Shown: positions 16,399 through 24,589 of the stretch, in pieces
How positions within the stretch are numbered: position 1 is the first letter of the stretch
Layout of the letters: each line of letters opens with the position of its first letter
Notes under the pieces: generated by a model
Databases searched by the model: none
What the model saw: the letters and a program-made list of their open reading frames with translations, nothing else
What the model was told of the DNA's origin: nothing
From: JBDHWG01 sp046328525
Lineage (GTDB): Bacteria; Chloroflexota; Anaerolineae; Epilineales; JAHCIE01
Direction of reading: 5' to 3'
NCBI GenBank assembly: GCA_046328525.1
Contig: JAXLWK010000008.1
Location: forward strand, 248,001-312,000
Length of the DNA stretch: 64,000 nucleotides
Program-made: the position numbers and the translations under genes

Positions 16399-16426
16399 GC
16401 CCCACCCCCAGACGGCGGAAATAGCG

Positions 16427-16464
16427 AAAGCCCCTCAGGGTCTGACCCCGGGGGCTTTATTATA
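16427..16464. terminator. Hairpin with overlapping minus-strand -10 box
   Basis: AAAGCCCC (16427-16434) pairs with GGGGCTTT (16451-16458), with further internal pairing of AGGG and CCCC. It can end the decarboxylase transcript from the right. TATAAT on the minus strand (16459-16464) overlaps its edge and could start the mscS-type gene, so read-through and initiation may interfere. Confidence 0.45.
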
Positions 16465-16583
16465 CACTGTTCTCGCCGCGGCGGCGCGTCTACAGGTCCA
16501 TGTTCTCGAAGGTGTCGCCCAGCTCGCGGCCCGGACACACCTGGCAAGTTCTGTACCGCGAAGACGCAAGAAGCGCCCAAGAG

Positions 16584-17993
16584 TCAGGCGCGGGCCGCCG
16601 TCTCCAGCGCCGCGCAGACGATGGGCAGGTCCGCGTCGGCCGTGGACCAGTTCGACACGGCGGCGCGCACGGCCGGCCCGCCGCCATACGTCGTCGGCGT
16701 CACGAACACGCGCCCGTCGCGGTGCAGCCGATCCACCAGGCGGGCCGTCGCCATGTCGGGCGGCTGCCCGTGCAGCGCCGCGTCCGAGAGGCGGAAGCAG
16801 GCGATGTTGAGGCGCAGCGGCGCGAGAAGCTCGAACAGCGGCGATGCTTCGATCCACGCGCCCAGGCCCGCCGCCACGCGGCAGTTGCGCTCCACGATCT
16901 CGCGGTAGCCCTCGCGCCCGTAGGCCATGAGGGTCATCCAGACCGGCAGGGCGCGGAAGCGCTGCGAGTTCTCCGGCCCGCGATTGAGGTAGTCGGGCGC
17001 GGCCCCGCCGAGCCGGCTCAGATAGGGCGCGGAGACGCGGAACACGCGCTCCTGCACGTCAGGGTGGCGGCAGAAGGTGAAGCCGCAGTCGTAGGGCACG
17101 TTCAGCCACTTGTGGCCGTCGGCGGCAATCGAGTCGGCCATCTCGACGCCCCGCGCCAGGTCGGCGAACGTCGGGCTGAGGCGCGCGAACAGGCCGAAGG
17201 CGGCGTCCACGTGCAGCCAGGCGTTGTGGGCGCGGGCGATCTCGGCGACGGCCGCTACGTCGTCGAAGTCGGCGGTGTTGACGGTGCAAGCGCTTGCCAG
17301 GACGATGGCCGGCCGGCCGCCGTGGGCCGCCAGCGCCGCCCGCAGCGCGTCCACGTCCGCCGCCTCGCGCCCCGGCTGCGTCGCCACGTGGCGGATGCTG
17401 CGCCGCCCCAGGCCGAGCATTGCCAGCGCCTTGACCGCGCTGGCGTGGGGTGTGGTGGAGAACACGGCGATGTCGGGCGCGGCGGCCACGCCTTCCTCGG
17501 CGATGTCCACGCCCATGGCTTCGCCGGCCCACTGCCGCGCGGCGGCCAGGCCGACAAAGTTCGCCATCGTCCCGCCGGTCACGAGAACGCCGGCGAAGTC
17601 GGGCGGCAGGTCAAAGAACTGGCGCAGCATGTCCAGGGCCTGGGCCTCAACGCCGGCGGCTGCTGACCCGACGGCGTTGGAGACGTTCTGGTCGTACGCG
17701 CCGACGAGCCAGTCGGCCGCCAGCGCCGCCGGCGTACTGCCGCCCGTCACCAGGCCGAAGTAGCGCGGCCCGGCCGAGCCTGACAGGGTCGGCTCGATGC
17801 GGGCGCGGAAGTCACGCAGGGCGGCCTGGGCGCCGACGCCCGCCTGGGGCAGGGTCGCTGGGCCGAGGTCCACCGGCGGCGCGGCAGCAGGGCGGTCGGG
17901 CAGGGATTGCAGGAACGCCACCGCCTGCGCCTGCGCCTGGGCGAGGAGGTCGGGCAGCGCGGCAAGGTCGGCGCGGAGATGCACGTCCATCAT
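16584..17993 (-). CDS. Group II PLP-dependent amino acid decarboxylase
   Basis: 469 residues. The family signature is complete: GLVTGGSTPAALAADWLVGA, SAAAGVEAQALDMLRQFF, TGGTMANFVGLAAARQW, VDAAFGLFARLS, and the Schiff-base lysine in ADGHKWLNVPYDCGF. The order matches aromatic-L-amino-acid/tyrosine/glutamate decarboxylases. The start overlaps the stop of the upstream hydrolase (ATGATGG), so the two are co-translated. The hydrolase resembles proline iminopeptidases, so the pair might free and then decarboxylate an amino acid, but that is a guess. Substrate cannot be read from the motifs. Confidence 0.9.
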   Translation of the reverse strand: MMDVHLRADLAALPDLLAQAQAQAVAFLQSLPDRPAAAPPVDLGPATLPQAGVGAQAALRDFRARIEPTLSGSAGPRYFGLVTGGSTPAALAADWLVGAYDQNVSNAVGSAAAGVEAQALDMLRQFFDLPPDFAGVLVTGGTMANFVGLAAARQWAGEAMGVDIAEEGVAAAPDIAVFSTTPHASAVKALAMLGLGRRSIRHVATQPGREAADVDALRAALAAHGGRPAIVLASACTVNTADFDDVAAVAEIARAHNAWLHVDAAFGLFARLSPTFADLARGVEMADSIAADGHKWLNVPYDCGFTFCRHPDVQERVFRVSAPYLSRLGGAAPDYLNRGPENSQRFRALPVWMTLMAYGREGYREIVERNCRVAAGLGAWIEASPLFELLAPLRLNIACFRLSDAALHGQPPDMATARLVDRLHRDGRVFVTPTTYGGGPAVRAAVSNWSTADADLPIVCAALETAARA

Positions 17994-18823
17994 TGGCGCT
18001 GCGCCAGCCAGCCGCGCATTACTTGCATGAACTTGTCGGTCTCCTCGATGAACGGGAAATGGCCGCTGTGCTCGAAGATGACAAGCTCCGAACGGGGGAT
18101 GGCCGCGTGGATGCGCTCGCCGCCCTGCGCCGGCGGCGTAATGTAGTCGTCGGCGCCGGAGAGGACGAGCGTCGGCGCGGTGATGTCGCCGAGATTGGCG
18201 AGATAGTTGAACACGGGCATGCAGTTGGCGGCGGCGTGATTCCAGGCGGCGGCGCTATAGACACCCCGCCCACCGATATCCTCCATGACCGCCGGGTCAG
18301 GGCGATTGAAGTACAGCGGAAGGATCGCGCCCAGGTACTCGCCCATCTCGGCGTCGTCGGCCATCGGCCGGCTGAGCATCGCGCCCAGGGCGTCAAGCTC
18401 CTCCTGCGTGCCGCGCGCCTGGGCGTTCGCCAGGATGACCTCGCCGTAGTCCATCGCCGGCGCTGTGCAGCTTAGCACCAGGCCCTTGAGCCGGCCGCCG
18501 TAGCGAATGGCATACTCCTGGGCCAGGAAGCCGCCGTAGGAGTGGCCGAACAGGATGATCTGGTCGTAGCCCAGGTACTCGCGGAGGGCATCGGCATCGG
18601 CGGCCCACGTGGCGTGGTCCACGTCGTCGAGACTCGCCGGCCGCTCGGATCGCCCGTTGGCGCGGTGGTCATAGTAGACGAGCGTCACCCCGTCGGCGAG
18701 CGCGTCCAGCCAGGGGCGGAAATATGTGTGGTCCATGCCCAGGCCGCCGTGCATGATGAACATGGGCGTACCCAGGCCGATGGTTTCGTAGTACAGTCTC
18801 GTGCCGTTGACATTCGCTTCCAT
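17990..18823 (-). CDS. Alpha/beta-hydrolase, proline-iminopeptidase-like
   Basis: 277 residues from ATG 18823, with AAGGAGGAG upstream. Motifs: HGGLGMDHTYFRPW (oxyanion hole), YYDHRANGRSERP, the nucleophile elbow GHSYGGFLAQEYA, the acid in LSGADDYITPP and the histidine in FEHSGHFPFIEE. HGGPG-like plus DxRGxGxS-like motifs are those of proline iminopeptidase and related ester or amide hydrolases. An in-frame extension upstream of the ATG carries no family similarity and no ribosome site. It leads a two-gene operon with the PLP decarboxylase. Confidence 0.87.
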   Translation of the reverse strand: MEANVNGTRLYYETIGLGTPMFIMHGGLGMDHTYFRPWLDALADGVTLVYYDHRANGRSERPASLDDVDHATWAADADALREYLGYDQIILFGHSYGGFLAQEYAIRYGGRLKGLVLSCTAPAMDYGEVILANAQARGTQEELDALGAMLSRPMADDAEMGEYLGAILPLYFNRPDPAVMEDIGGRGVYSAAAWNHAAANCMPVFNYLANLGDITAPTLVLSGADDYITPPAQGGERIHAAIPRSELVIFEHSGHFPFIEETDKFMQVMRGWLAQRQ

Positions 18824-18864
18824 CGCCGTTCTCCTCCTTGAGCGCATCGCGGCTGCGGTGGGCC

Positions 18865-18892
18865 TTGTGCCTCGGCCGCATCCTGCTATAAT
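18865..18892 (+). promoter_or_regulatory. Promoter of pxpA
   Basis: TTGTGC (18865-18870), 16-bp spacer, TATAAT (18887-18892) with an extended -10 TG one base before it. The predicted start near 18899 leaves a leader of about 80 nt before the ATG at 18979. Part of the minus-strand hydrolase's upstream region is shared. Confidence 0.55.
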
Positions 18893-18978
18893 AGAGCCGA
18901 CGTGGGGTTCCCACTTCGGCATACCTATCCTAGCCAGGTTGGACGCAGGCGTCAATTCACATGGCAGCGAGGCACACG

Positions 18979-19743
18979 ATGCGCGTTGATCTGAACTGCG
19001 ACATGGGCGAGAGCTTCGGGGCGTGGGAGAAGGGGCAGGATGCCGCGATGATGGCGATCATCTCGTCGGCCAACATTGCCTGCGGCTGGCACGCCGGCGA
19101 CCCACTGGTCATGGAGCGCACTGTGCGCCTGGCCGCTGAGCACGGCGTCGGCGTCGGCGCGCACCCCGGCTACCCCGACCTGCTCGGCTTCGGCCGCCGC
19201 AGCATGGCCCTTTCCCCGGCCGAGACGGAGGCCTACGTCCTCTACCAGATTAGCGCCCTGGCCGGCATCGCCCATGCCAACGGCGTCCCGATGCGCCACG
19301 TCAAGGCCCACGGCCAGATTTACAACGACGCCGTGCGCAATCCTACCCTCGCCGACGCCATCGCCCGCGCCGTCTACCGCCTCGACCCGGACCTCATTCT
19401 CGTCGCCCTGACGGGATCGGAGCTGGTGCGGGCGGGCCGCGACCTGGGCCTGCGCGTGGCCGAGGAAGCCTTCGCCGACCGCGTCTACGAGGCCGACGGC
19501 TCGCTGCGCTCGCGCCGCCTGCCGGGGGCGATGATCGAGGACCCGGCTGAGGCGGCCCAGCAGGTGCTGCGCATGCTCCGCGACGGCCAGGTCATCACCT
19601 ACGACGGCACGCCGGCGCCGGTGCGCCCCGACACCATCTGCATCCACGGCGACGGCCCGACGGCGGCGGCGATTGGCGCGGCGCTGCGCGGGCAGCTCGA
19701 AGCGGCGGGCGTCTCCATCGTTCCCATGTCCAACATCGTCTAA
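18979..19743 (+). CDS. pxpA: 5-oxoprolinase subunit A (LamB/YcsF family)
   Basis: 254 residues. The family N-terminus MRVDLNCDMGESFGAWEKGQ, then SSANIACGWHAGDP, GAHPGYPDLLGFGRR, VKAHGQIYN and ICIHGDGP are nearly canonical. PxpA works with PxpB and PxpC to cleave 5-oxoproline (pyroglutamate) to glutamate with ATP. The start at 18979 is preferred over an ATG at 18961 because GAGG sits 6 nt upstream and family members begin MxxDLNxD. pxpB and pxpC are not in the window. The next gene, an adenosine deaminase, follows after 18 nt and is likely co-transcribed. Confidence 0.9.
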   Translation: MRVDLNCDMGESFGAWEKGQDAAMMAIISSANIACGWHAGDPLVMERTVRLAAEHGVGVGAHPGYPDLLGFGRRSMALSPAETEAYVLYQISALAGIAHANGVPMRHVKAHGQIYNDAVRNPTLADAIARAVYRLDPDLILVALTGSELVRAGRDLGLRVAEEAFADRVYEADGSLRSRRLPGAMIEDPAEAAQQVLRMLRDGQVITYDGTPAPVRPDTICIHGDGPTAAAIGAALRGQLEAAGVSIVPMSNIV

Positions 19744-19761
19744 CCCAACAAAGGACGCCTC

Positions 19762-20757
19762 GTGGACCTACGTCAGCTCCCGAAGGTCGAGCTGCACCTG
19801 CACCTCGACTGCTCCCTCAGCTACGCGGTCGTCAGCCGCATTGACCCATCCATCAGCCTGGCGACCTACCAGAGCGACTTCATCGCGCCCGCCCGCTGCA
19901 CGGACCTGGCCGACTTCCTGACCCGCGCCCCGAAGGCCATCGCCCTGATGCAGACGGAGGAGCAGCTGCGCCTCGTGACGCGGGACGTGTTCGAGCAGCT
20001 CGCCCGCGACAACGTGCTCTACGCCGAGGTTCGCTTCGCCCCCCTGTTCCACACGGAGAAGGGCCTATCGCCCCGCGAGGTCGTCGGCATTGTCGCGGCG
20101 GCGGCGGACGAGGCGGTCAAGGCGACGGGCGTCGAGGCGCGGCTCATTCTTTGCACGCTGCGGCACTTTGACCAGGCCCAGAGCCTCGACACCGTGCGGC
20201 TGGTGGAGGCGTTTCGGGGGACGCGGGTCGCGGGCTTCGACATCGCCGGCGACGAGGCGGGCTTCCCGATTGACGCCCACGTCGCCGCGTTCCACTACGC
20301 CCGGGACCGCGGGATCCCCTGCACCGCCCACGCCGGCGAGGCGGCCGGCGCGCCGAGCGTGTGGGCGACGCTGGACAACTTCCACCCGGCGCGCATCGGC
20401 CACGGCGTCCGGAGCAGCGAGGACGCCGCGCTGCTCGACTATTTGCGGGCGCGCAACATCCACCTGGAAGTCTGCCCGACGTCGAACCTGCAAACCAACA
20501 TGTATGCCGAGTACGCCGACCACCCGATTGATAGACTCTACAATGACGGTCTCTCGGTCGGCGTCAACACAGACGCGCGCACGATCACGAACATCACGCT
20601 GACCCAGGAGTACGAGAAGCTGCATCAGACGTTCGGGTGGGAGGCGGACCACTTCTTGCGCTGCAACACGAACGCGCTCCAGGCGGCGTTTATCGCGGAG
20701 GATGTGCGGCAGGAGCTTCTGCGGCGGCTGGCGGCAGGGTACGTGGTGGCGAATTAG
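19762..20757 (+). CDS. add: Adenosine deaminase family protein
   Basis: 331 residues from GTG 19762. Zinc and catalytic motifs: ELHLHLDCS (H12, H14), CTAHAGEAAGAP (His and the proton-shuttling Glu), RIGHGVRS and LEVCPTSN. The late motif is SVGVNTDARTITN: the zinc-binding Asp is kept but the following Asp that contacts the purine in classical enzymes is Ala. This Asp-Ala form occurs in a recognised bacterial branch of the family (recalled, not searched). It converts adenosine, or a related aminopurine nucleoside, to the hydroxy form and ammonia. A 28-bp palindrome begins directly at the stop codon. Assignment to the family is firm; the exact substrate is less sure. Confidence 0.88.
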   Translation: MDLRQLPKVELHLHLDCSLSYAVVSRIDPSISLATYQSDFIAPARCTDLADFLTRAPKAIALMQTEEQLRLVTRDVFEQLARDNVLYAEVRFAPLFHTEKGLSPREVVGIVAAAADEAVKATGVEARLILCTLRHFDQAQSLDTVRLVEAFRGTRVAGFDIAGDEAGFPIDAHVAAFHYARDRGIPCTAHAGEAAGAPSVWATLDNFHPARIGHGVRSSEDAALLDYLRARNIHLEVCPTSNLQTNMYAEYADHPIDRLYNDGLSVGVNTDARTITNITLTQEYEKLHQTFGWEADHFLRCNTNALQAAFIAEDVRQELLRRLAAGYVVAN

Positions 20758-20784
20758 TAGAGACGCGCCATGGCGCGTCTCTAC
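20757..20784. repeat. Perfect 28-bp palindromic repeat
   Basis: Half-site GTAGAGACGCGCCA followed by its complement. It begins on the last base of the adenosine deaminase stop codon and may serve as its terminator hairpin. It belongs to the same family as 13699-13726, 50159-50186 and 52459-52486. Confidence 0.85.
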
Positions 20785-20824
20785 TGCCTGAGGGGGGAAG
20801 GGGTTGGGGAATGGGGGGAAGAAA

Positions 20825-21202
20825 TCAGGACCGCCAGTGGACCGTCTCCCACGGGGGCGTGCCGATGGCGTCGTCGCCGTCCCGCGCCAGCAGCGACAGC
20901 AGCGTGCGCGCCGACGCCGGGTCGCGGCAATCGTACTCGCGGCAGGCGCGCGGCCGGTCGGCGTGGAGGAGGCACTGGTTCGTGGCGTCGTCCAGGTAGG
21001 CGCAGCGGCCCGCTACGCGCGGCAGCGCCCACAGGCCGCCGCGCCGCTCGGCGAAGCCCGCCTCCACCAGCGCTGCATCCTCGGCGTAGTCGTCGGGGCG
21101 CAGCGGGATGGTGGCGAAGCCGCGACAGCACAGGGCGCGGCAGCGGCCGCACGGCGGCTCGTCGGCGTGAATAGGTGTCTCGACGGACACGGACTCGCTC
21201 AT
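20825..21202 (-). CDS. YkgJ-type cysteine cluster protein
   Basis: 125 residues from ATG 21202. The cysteine pattern CGRCRALCCRGFATIPLRPDD, then CAYLDDATNQCLLHADRPRAC and EYDCRD is the zinc/iron-chelating YkgJ (CxxCxxxCC) family, whose biochemical role is unknown, possibly Fe-S or metal binding. The N-terminal ~20 residues vary. An upstream in-frame ATG exists but would overlap the divergent oxidoreductase gene, whose start is only 10 bp away. Neither start has a good ribosome site on this strand, so the start is uncertain. Confidence 0.75.
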   Translation of the reverse strand: MSESVSVETPIHADEPPCGRCRALCCRGFATIPLRPDDYAEDAALVEAGFAERRGGLWALPRVAGRCAYLDDATNQCLLHADRPRACREYDCRDPASARTLLSLLARDGDDAIGTPPWETVHWRS

Positions 21203-21212
21203 CGGAGGGACT

Positions 21213-22445
21213 ATGCTCCGCATTGGTATCGTCGGCTGCGGGCGCATCCTGAACGCCCACCTGCAAGGCTTCCTGGCGCTGCGGGCAGCGGGCGTTGACA
21301 CGTTCCGCGTCACGGCCCTCGCGGCACGCAACCCTGACGACGCCCTGATGTTCCGCGGTCGCGGTGAGGGGCCGACGCCGCGGCCGCCGGTGATGGACCC
21401 GGCGACGGGCGACCCGCTGGCCGCGCCCCACACCTACGTCAGCGACTTCCAGCCGGATCTGCTGCTGGAAGTATACACTGACTACGCCGAGATGATCAGC
21501 GCGGGGCCGGTGGACGCTATCCTGGACCTGACGACCCTGGCCCTGCACCACCAGGTCGCCGAGGTCGCCCTGGGCCACGGCAAGCACCTGCTCACCCAGA
21601 AGCCCCTCGCCGTCAGCGTCCGCGCCGGCCGGCGCATGGTGGAGACCGCCAGGGCGAAGGGGCTGACGCTGGGCGTGTTCGAGAATGTGCGCCAGATGAC
21701 CCAGGTGCGCGCCGCGGCGTGGGCGGTGTCCCACGGCCTCATCGGGACGCCGCAGATGGCGGTCATCGGCAGCCTGGGCGGGGTCTGGTCGCCGGACCTG
21801 GTCGTCGCCGACACGCCCTGGCGGCACCAGAAGCTCCTGGCCGGCGGCGGCGGCAGCATTGACATCGGCGTCCACCAGTTCGACTGGCTGCGGGCGGTCA
21901 TGGGCGAGGTACGGGCGGTGAGCGGCGTGGCCCGCACGTTCGAGGCGGATCGGCGGCGCGACGGGCAGACCGTCGTCACCGCCGACGTGGACGACACGTA
22001 CCTGGCGACCGCCTTCTTTGACGGCGACGCCATCGGCCAGCTCATGTGGTCGTGGGCCGGGCGCGGCATGCCCATCGAGATCCCGGACACGCCGGCGTTC
22101 CTCGGCAGCGAGGGCGGCATCCACGGGACGTGGCTGGTGCGGGGAGGCGAGCGCGGCGACCTGATCGCGGAGTTCGCGGAGGGGATGTCGCGGGAGGAGC
22201 GCGAGCGCTTCTTCCCCCTCGGTCTCCAGGAGCCATACGCGATTTTGCAGTACGACTGGCTGGCGGCCATCGAGCGCGGTGAGGACCCGGAGACGAGCGG
22301 TGCGGAGGGGCTGCGCGACCTGGCGTGCGCCTTCGGCGTGCTGGAGTCGGCGACGCTCGGCCGCGTCGTGACGCTGGATGAGGTGCTGTCCGGCGCGGTG
22401 GACGCCTATCAACGCGAGATTGACCAGCATTACGGACTGATTTGA
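21213..22445 (+). CDS. Gfo/Idh/MocA oxidoreductase 1
   Basis: 410 residues from ATG 21213 (GGAGGG 4 nt upstream). N-terminal Rossmann fold with IGIVGCGRILNAHLQGF; the usual EKP signature is QKP (LLTQKPLAV). The substrate domain has GGSIDIGVHQFDWLRAVMGE (the Asp-His pair of the catalytic site) and DVDDTYLATAFFDGD. A long insertion after the Rossmann strand (about residues 35-85) makes this one larger than its two neighbours. Family members are NAD(P)-dependent dehydrogenases of sugars, inositols or their derivatives. First of three tandem homologs that form an operon (9 nt, then 0 nt apart). Confidence 0.88.
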   Translation: MLRIGIVGCGRILNAHLQGFLALRAAGVDTFRVTALAARNPDDALMFRGRGEGPTPRPPVMDPATGDPLAAPHTYVSDFQPDLLLEVYTDYAEMISAGPVDAILDLTTLALHHQVAEVALGHGKHLLTQKPLAVSVRAGRRMVETARAKGLTLGVFENVRQMTQVRAAAWAVSHGLIGTPQMAVIGSLGGVWSPDLVVADTPWRHQKLLAGGGGSIDIGVHQFDWLRAVMGEVRAVSGVARTFEADRRRDGQTVVTADVDDTYLATAFFDGDAIGQLMWSWAGRGMPIEIPDTPAFLGSEGGIHGTWLVRGGERGDLIAEFAEGMSREERERFFPLGLQEPYAILQYDWLAAIERGEDPETSGAEGLRDLACAFGVLESATLGRVVTLDEVLSGAVDAYQREIDQHYGLI

Positions 22446-22454
22446 GAGGAATAC

Positions 22455-23432
22455 ATGACACGAATCGGAATCATTGGCGCCGGCTCGCTGGGGCGGTATC
22501 ACGCCCTGTGCTGGCGCGCGCTCGGCGTGGAGATCGCCGCCGTCTACGACGTCGTCCCGGACGCGGCGCGCAGCATGGCCGACGCGACCGGGGCGGTGGC
22601 GTGCGACAGTCTGGTGGACCTCATTCGCCGCGTGGACGTGCTGGACGTGATTACGCCGCCGACGGCGCACCGCGAGGCGACGGTGGCCGGGCTGCAAGCC
22701 GGGCGGCCGGTCATCTGCGAGAAGCCCATCGCCCGCAGCATGACCGACGCGCTGGAGATGGCGCGGGTCGCTAAGCAGACCGGCGCTCCGCTGTTCATCG
22801 CCCACGTCGTGCGCTTCTGGCCGCAGTTCGCCCGCATCCACGACCAGATCGCCGCCGGCGCAATTGGGGCGCCCGGCATCTATCGCTCCGGCCGCCTGGG
22901 GAGCTACCCCCGCTGGGGGTCGTGGTTCGCCGACGAGGGCATGAGCGGCGGCGTCCTGGTGGACGTGATGATCCACGACTTCGACTTCGCCCGCTGGTGC
23001 ATGGGCGACGTGGAGCGCATCTATGTGCGCCGCGCCCACTGGCCGGGGCCGATGGAGGGCAAGCACTCGTTCGCCGTGCTGCGCTTCGCCAGCGGCGCCG
23101 TCGGGCATATCGAGGGCAGCTGGGACCGCCCGCCGCGCCAGTTCCAGACGTATGTCGAGGTCGTGGGCGATGGCGGGCTGCTGTCGGCGCATAGCGACGC
23201 CGAGAAGCCGATCCGCGTGTCGCTGCACTCCGGCGAGCCGGTCGGGTTCGAGATGCCGCTGGAGCAGGATCCGTACATCGCCGAGATGCGCCACTTCCTG
23301 GAGTGCATCGAGACGGGCGCGACCCCGCGCGTCACTGTCCACGACGCCCTCGCGGCGCTTCAGCTTAGCCTCGCCGGCATGGAGTCGGCCCAGACCGGGC
23401 GCCCCGTCAGCATCGCGCCCCTGGAGGTTTAG
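22455..23432 (+). CDS. Gfo/Idh/MocA oxidoreductase 2
   Basis: 325 residues from ATG 22455, with GAGAGG upstream. Classical features: IGIIGAGSLGRYHALCWRAL (GxGxxG), VICEKPIARSMTDA with the EKP lysine, and GGVLVDVMIHDFDFARWCMG with the catalytic Asp-x3-His. The C-terminal sheet ends FLECIETGATPRVTVHDAL. Length and motifs fit inositol dehydrogenase-like and sugar dehydrogenase-like members. The gene ends where the third homolog begins. Low pairwise similarity between the three (different glycine motifs and catalytic loops) suggests different substrates in one pathway rather than redundant copies. Confidence 0.88.
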   Translation: MTRIGIIGAGSLGRYHALCWRALGVEIAAVYDVVPDAARSMADATGAVACDSLVDLIRRVDVLDVITPPTAHREATVAGLQAGRPVICEKPIARSMTDALEMARVAKQTGAPLFIAHVVRFWPQFARIHDQIAAGAIGAPGIYRSGRLGSYPRWGSWFADEGMSGGVLVDVMIHDFDFARWCMGDVERIYVRRAHWPGPMEGKHSFAVLRFASGAVGHIEGSWDRPPRQFQTYVEVVGDGGLLSAHSDAEKPIRVSLHSGEPVGFEMPLEQDPYIAEMRHFLECIETGATPRVTVHDALAALQLSLAGMESAQTGRPVSIAPLEV

Positions 23433-24422
23433 ATGACTGTGCGTGTTGGTCTCCTGGGGGTCGCCCACGTCCACACCCCCAGCTATGTGCAACAACTGAT
23501 GGCGCACCCGAACGCCGCTGTGGTCGGGCTGTACGACCGCGACCCGGCCCTGGCGGCGAAGGCAGAGGCGGCGTGGCGCATCCCGGCGATGGCGCTGGAC
23601 GACCTGCTCGACCGGAACCTCGACGCCGCCATCATCTGCTCGGAGAACGCGTTCCACCGCCCACTGGTCGAGGCGGCGGCCGGGCGCGTCTCGGCTATCC
23701 TGTGCGAGAAGCCCATCGCTACGACGATGGAGGACGCCCAGGCCATCATCGCGGCGGCGGAGGCGGGCGGCTCGCGGCTCATGATCGCCTTCCCGGTGCG
23801 CTACGCCCCCGCTGTGCGCCAGCTCAAGGAGCTGCTGGCCGGCGGCGCGCTCGGCCAGGTGCACACGGCCCGCACCACGAACCATGGCAGCATGCCCGGC
23901 GGCTGGTTCACCGATCCGGCGCTGGCCGGCGGCGGTGCGGTCATGGACCACACCGTCCACGTGATGGACCTGCTGCGCTGGCTGTGGCCGGGCGTCGAGG
24001 TCGAGGAGGTGTACGCCGAGGTCGGCCACGCCCTGCTGCACCCGAACCTGGGCATAGACGACGTGGGCCTGCTGTCGTTTCGCCTGACCAACGGCGTCAT
24101 CGGGACGCTGGACACGAGCTGGTCGCGCCCGCCGACCTACCCCATCTGGGGCGATGTGATGGTGGAGATGGCCGGCGACCTGGGCGTCGTCAGCGTGGAC
24201 GTGTTCTCGCAGAACGTGTTGTACGCGCCGACGGAGGGGAAGTCCCGTTGGATGGACTTTGGCGTCAACCTCGACGCCGCGCTCATCGCCGACTTCATTG
24301 ACATGGCGGGCAGCGACCGACAGCCGTCCATCGCCGGCTGGGACGGCCTCAAGGCGATGGAGGTCGCGCTGGCCGCCTACGAGTCGGCCCGCACGGGCGA
24401 GCCGCAGACCCTCACCCCGTGA
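23433..24422 (+). CDS. Gfo/Idh/MocA oxidoreductase 3
   Basis: 329 residues, starting on the base after the previous stop; its ribosome site (GGAGG) lies in the end of that gene. The N-terminus RVGLLGVAHVHTPSYVQQL has a modified glycine motif with HVH, a variant seen in one branch of the family. SAILCEKPIATTMEDAQAII holds the EKP lysine and GGAVMDHTVHVMDLLRWLWP the catalytic Asp-His. The C-terminus TPSIAGWDGLKAMEVALAAY-like segment is typical. The transcript ends at a 12-bp-stem hairpin (24433-24472). Probable NAD(P)-dependent sugar or polyol dehydrogenase; substrate unknown. Confidence 0.87.
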   Translation: MTVRVGLLGVAHVHTPSYVQQLMAHPNAAVVGLYDRDPALAAKAEAAWRIPAMALDDLLDRNLDAAIICSENAFHRPLVEAAAGRVSAILCEKPIATTMEDAQAIIAAAEAGGSRLMIAFPVRYAPAVRQLKELLAGGALGQVHTARTTNHGSMPGGWFTDPALAGGGAVMDHTVHVMDLLRWLWPGVEVEEVYAEVGHALLHPNLGIDDVGLLSFRLTNGVIGTLDTSWSRPPTYPIWGDVMVEMAGDLGVVSVDVFSQNVLYAPTEGKSRWMDFGVNLDAALIADFIDMAGSDRQPSIAGWDGLKAMEVALAAYESARTGEPQTLTP

Positions 24423-24426
24423 CCAA

Positions 24427-24589
24427 ACACACAACGGCCTGAATGCGGGGGGGAGATCACATTCAGGCCGTTGCATCTGAGAGTTTTTCGTTTTTCTGAG
24501 AGGTCGGTGGAGGTTAGTCACCGTTAGGGTATAGTCTAGACCCGCCACCTTAAGCGCGGATGAAGCGCAGCTTAGGCGATGGTGAGTCT
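24427..24589. repeat. Two-copy 3' element, copy A: hairpin, T-runs and conserved 31-mer
   Basis: A perfect 12-bp stem AACGGCCTGAAT (24433-24444) / complement (24461-24472) is followed by T-runs at 24484-24495 and by a 31-nt block at 24496-24526 (CTGAGAGGTCGGTGGAGGTT then AGTCACCGTTA) that is identical at 28360-28390. Further shared pieces are TATAGTCTAG-like, TTAAGC, TTAGGCGATG and TGAGTCTT. The copy sits between convergent genes and reaches the stop codon of ddl. No gene is present. Confidence 0.75.
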
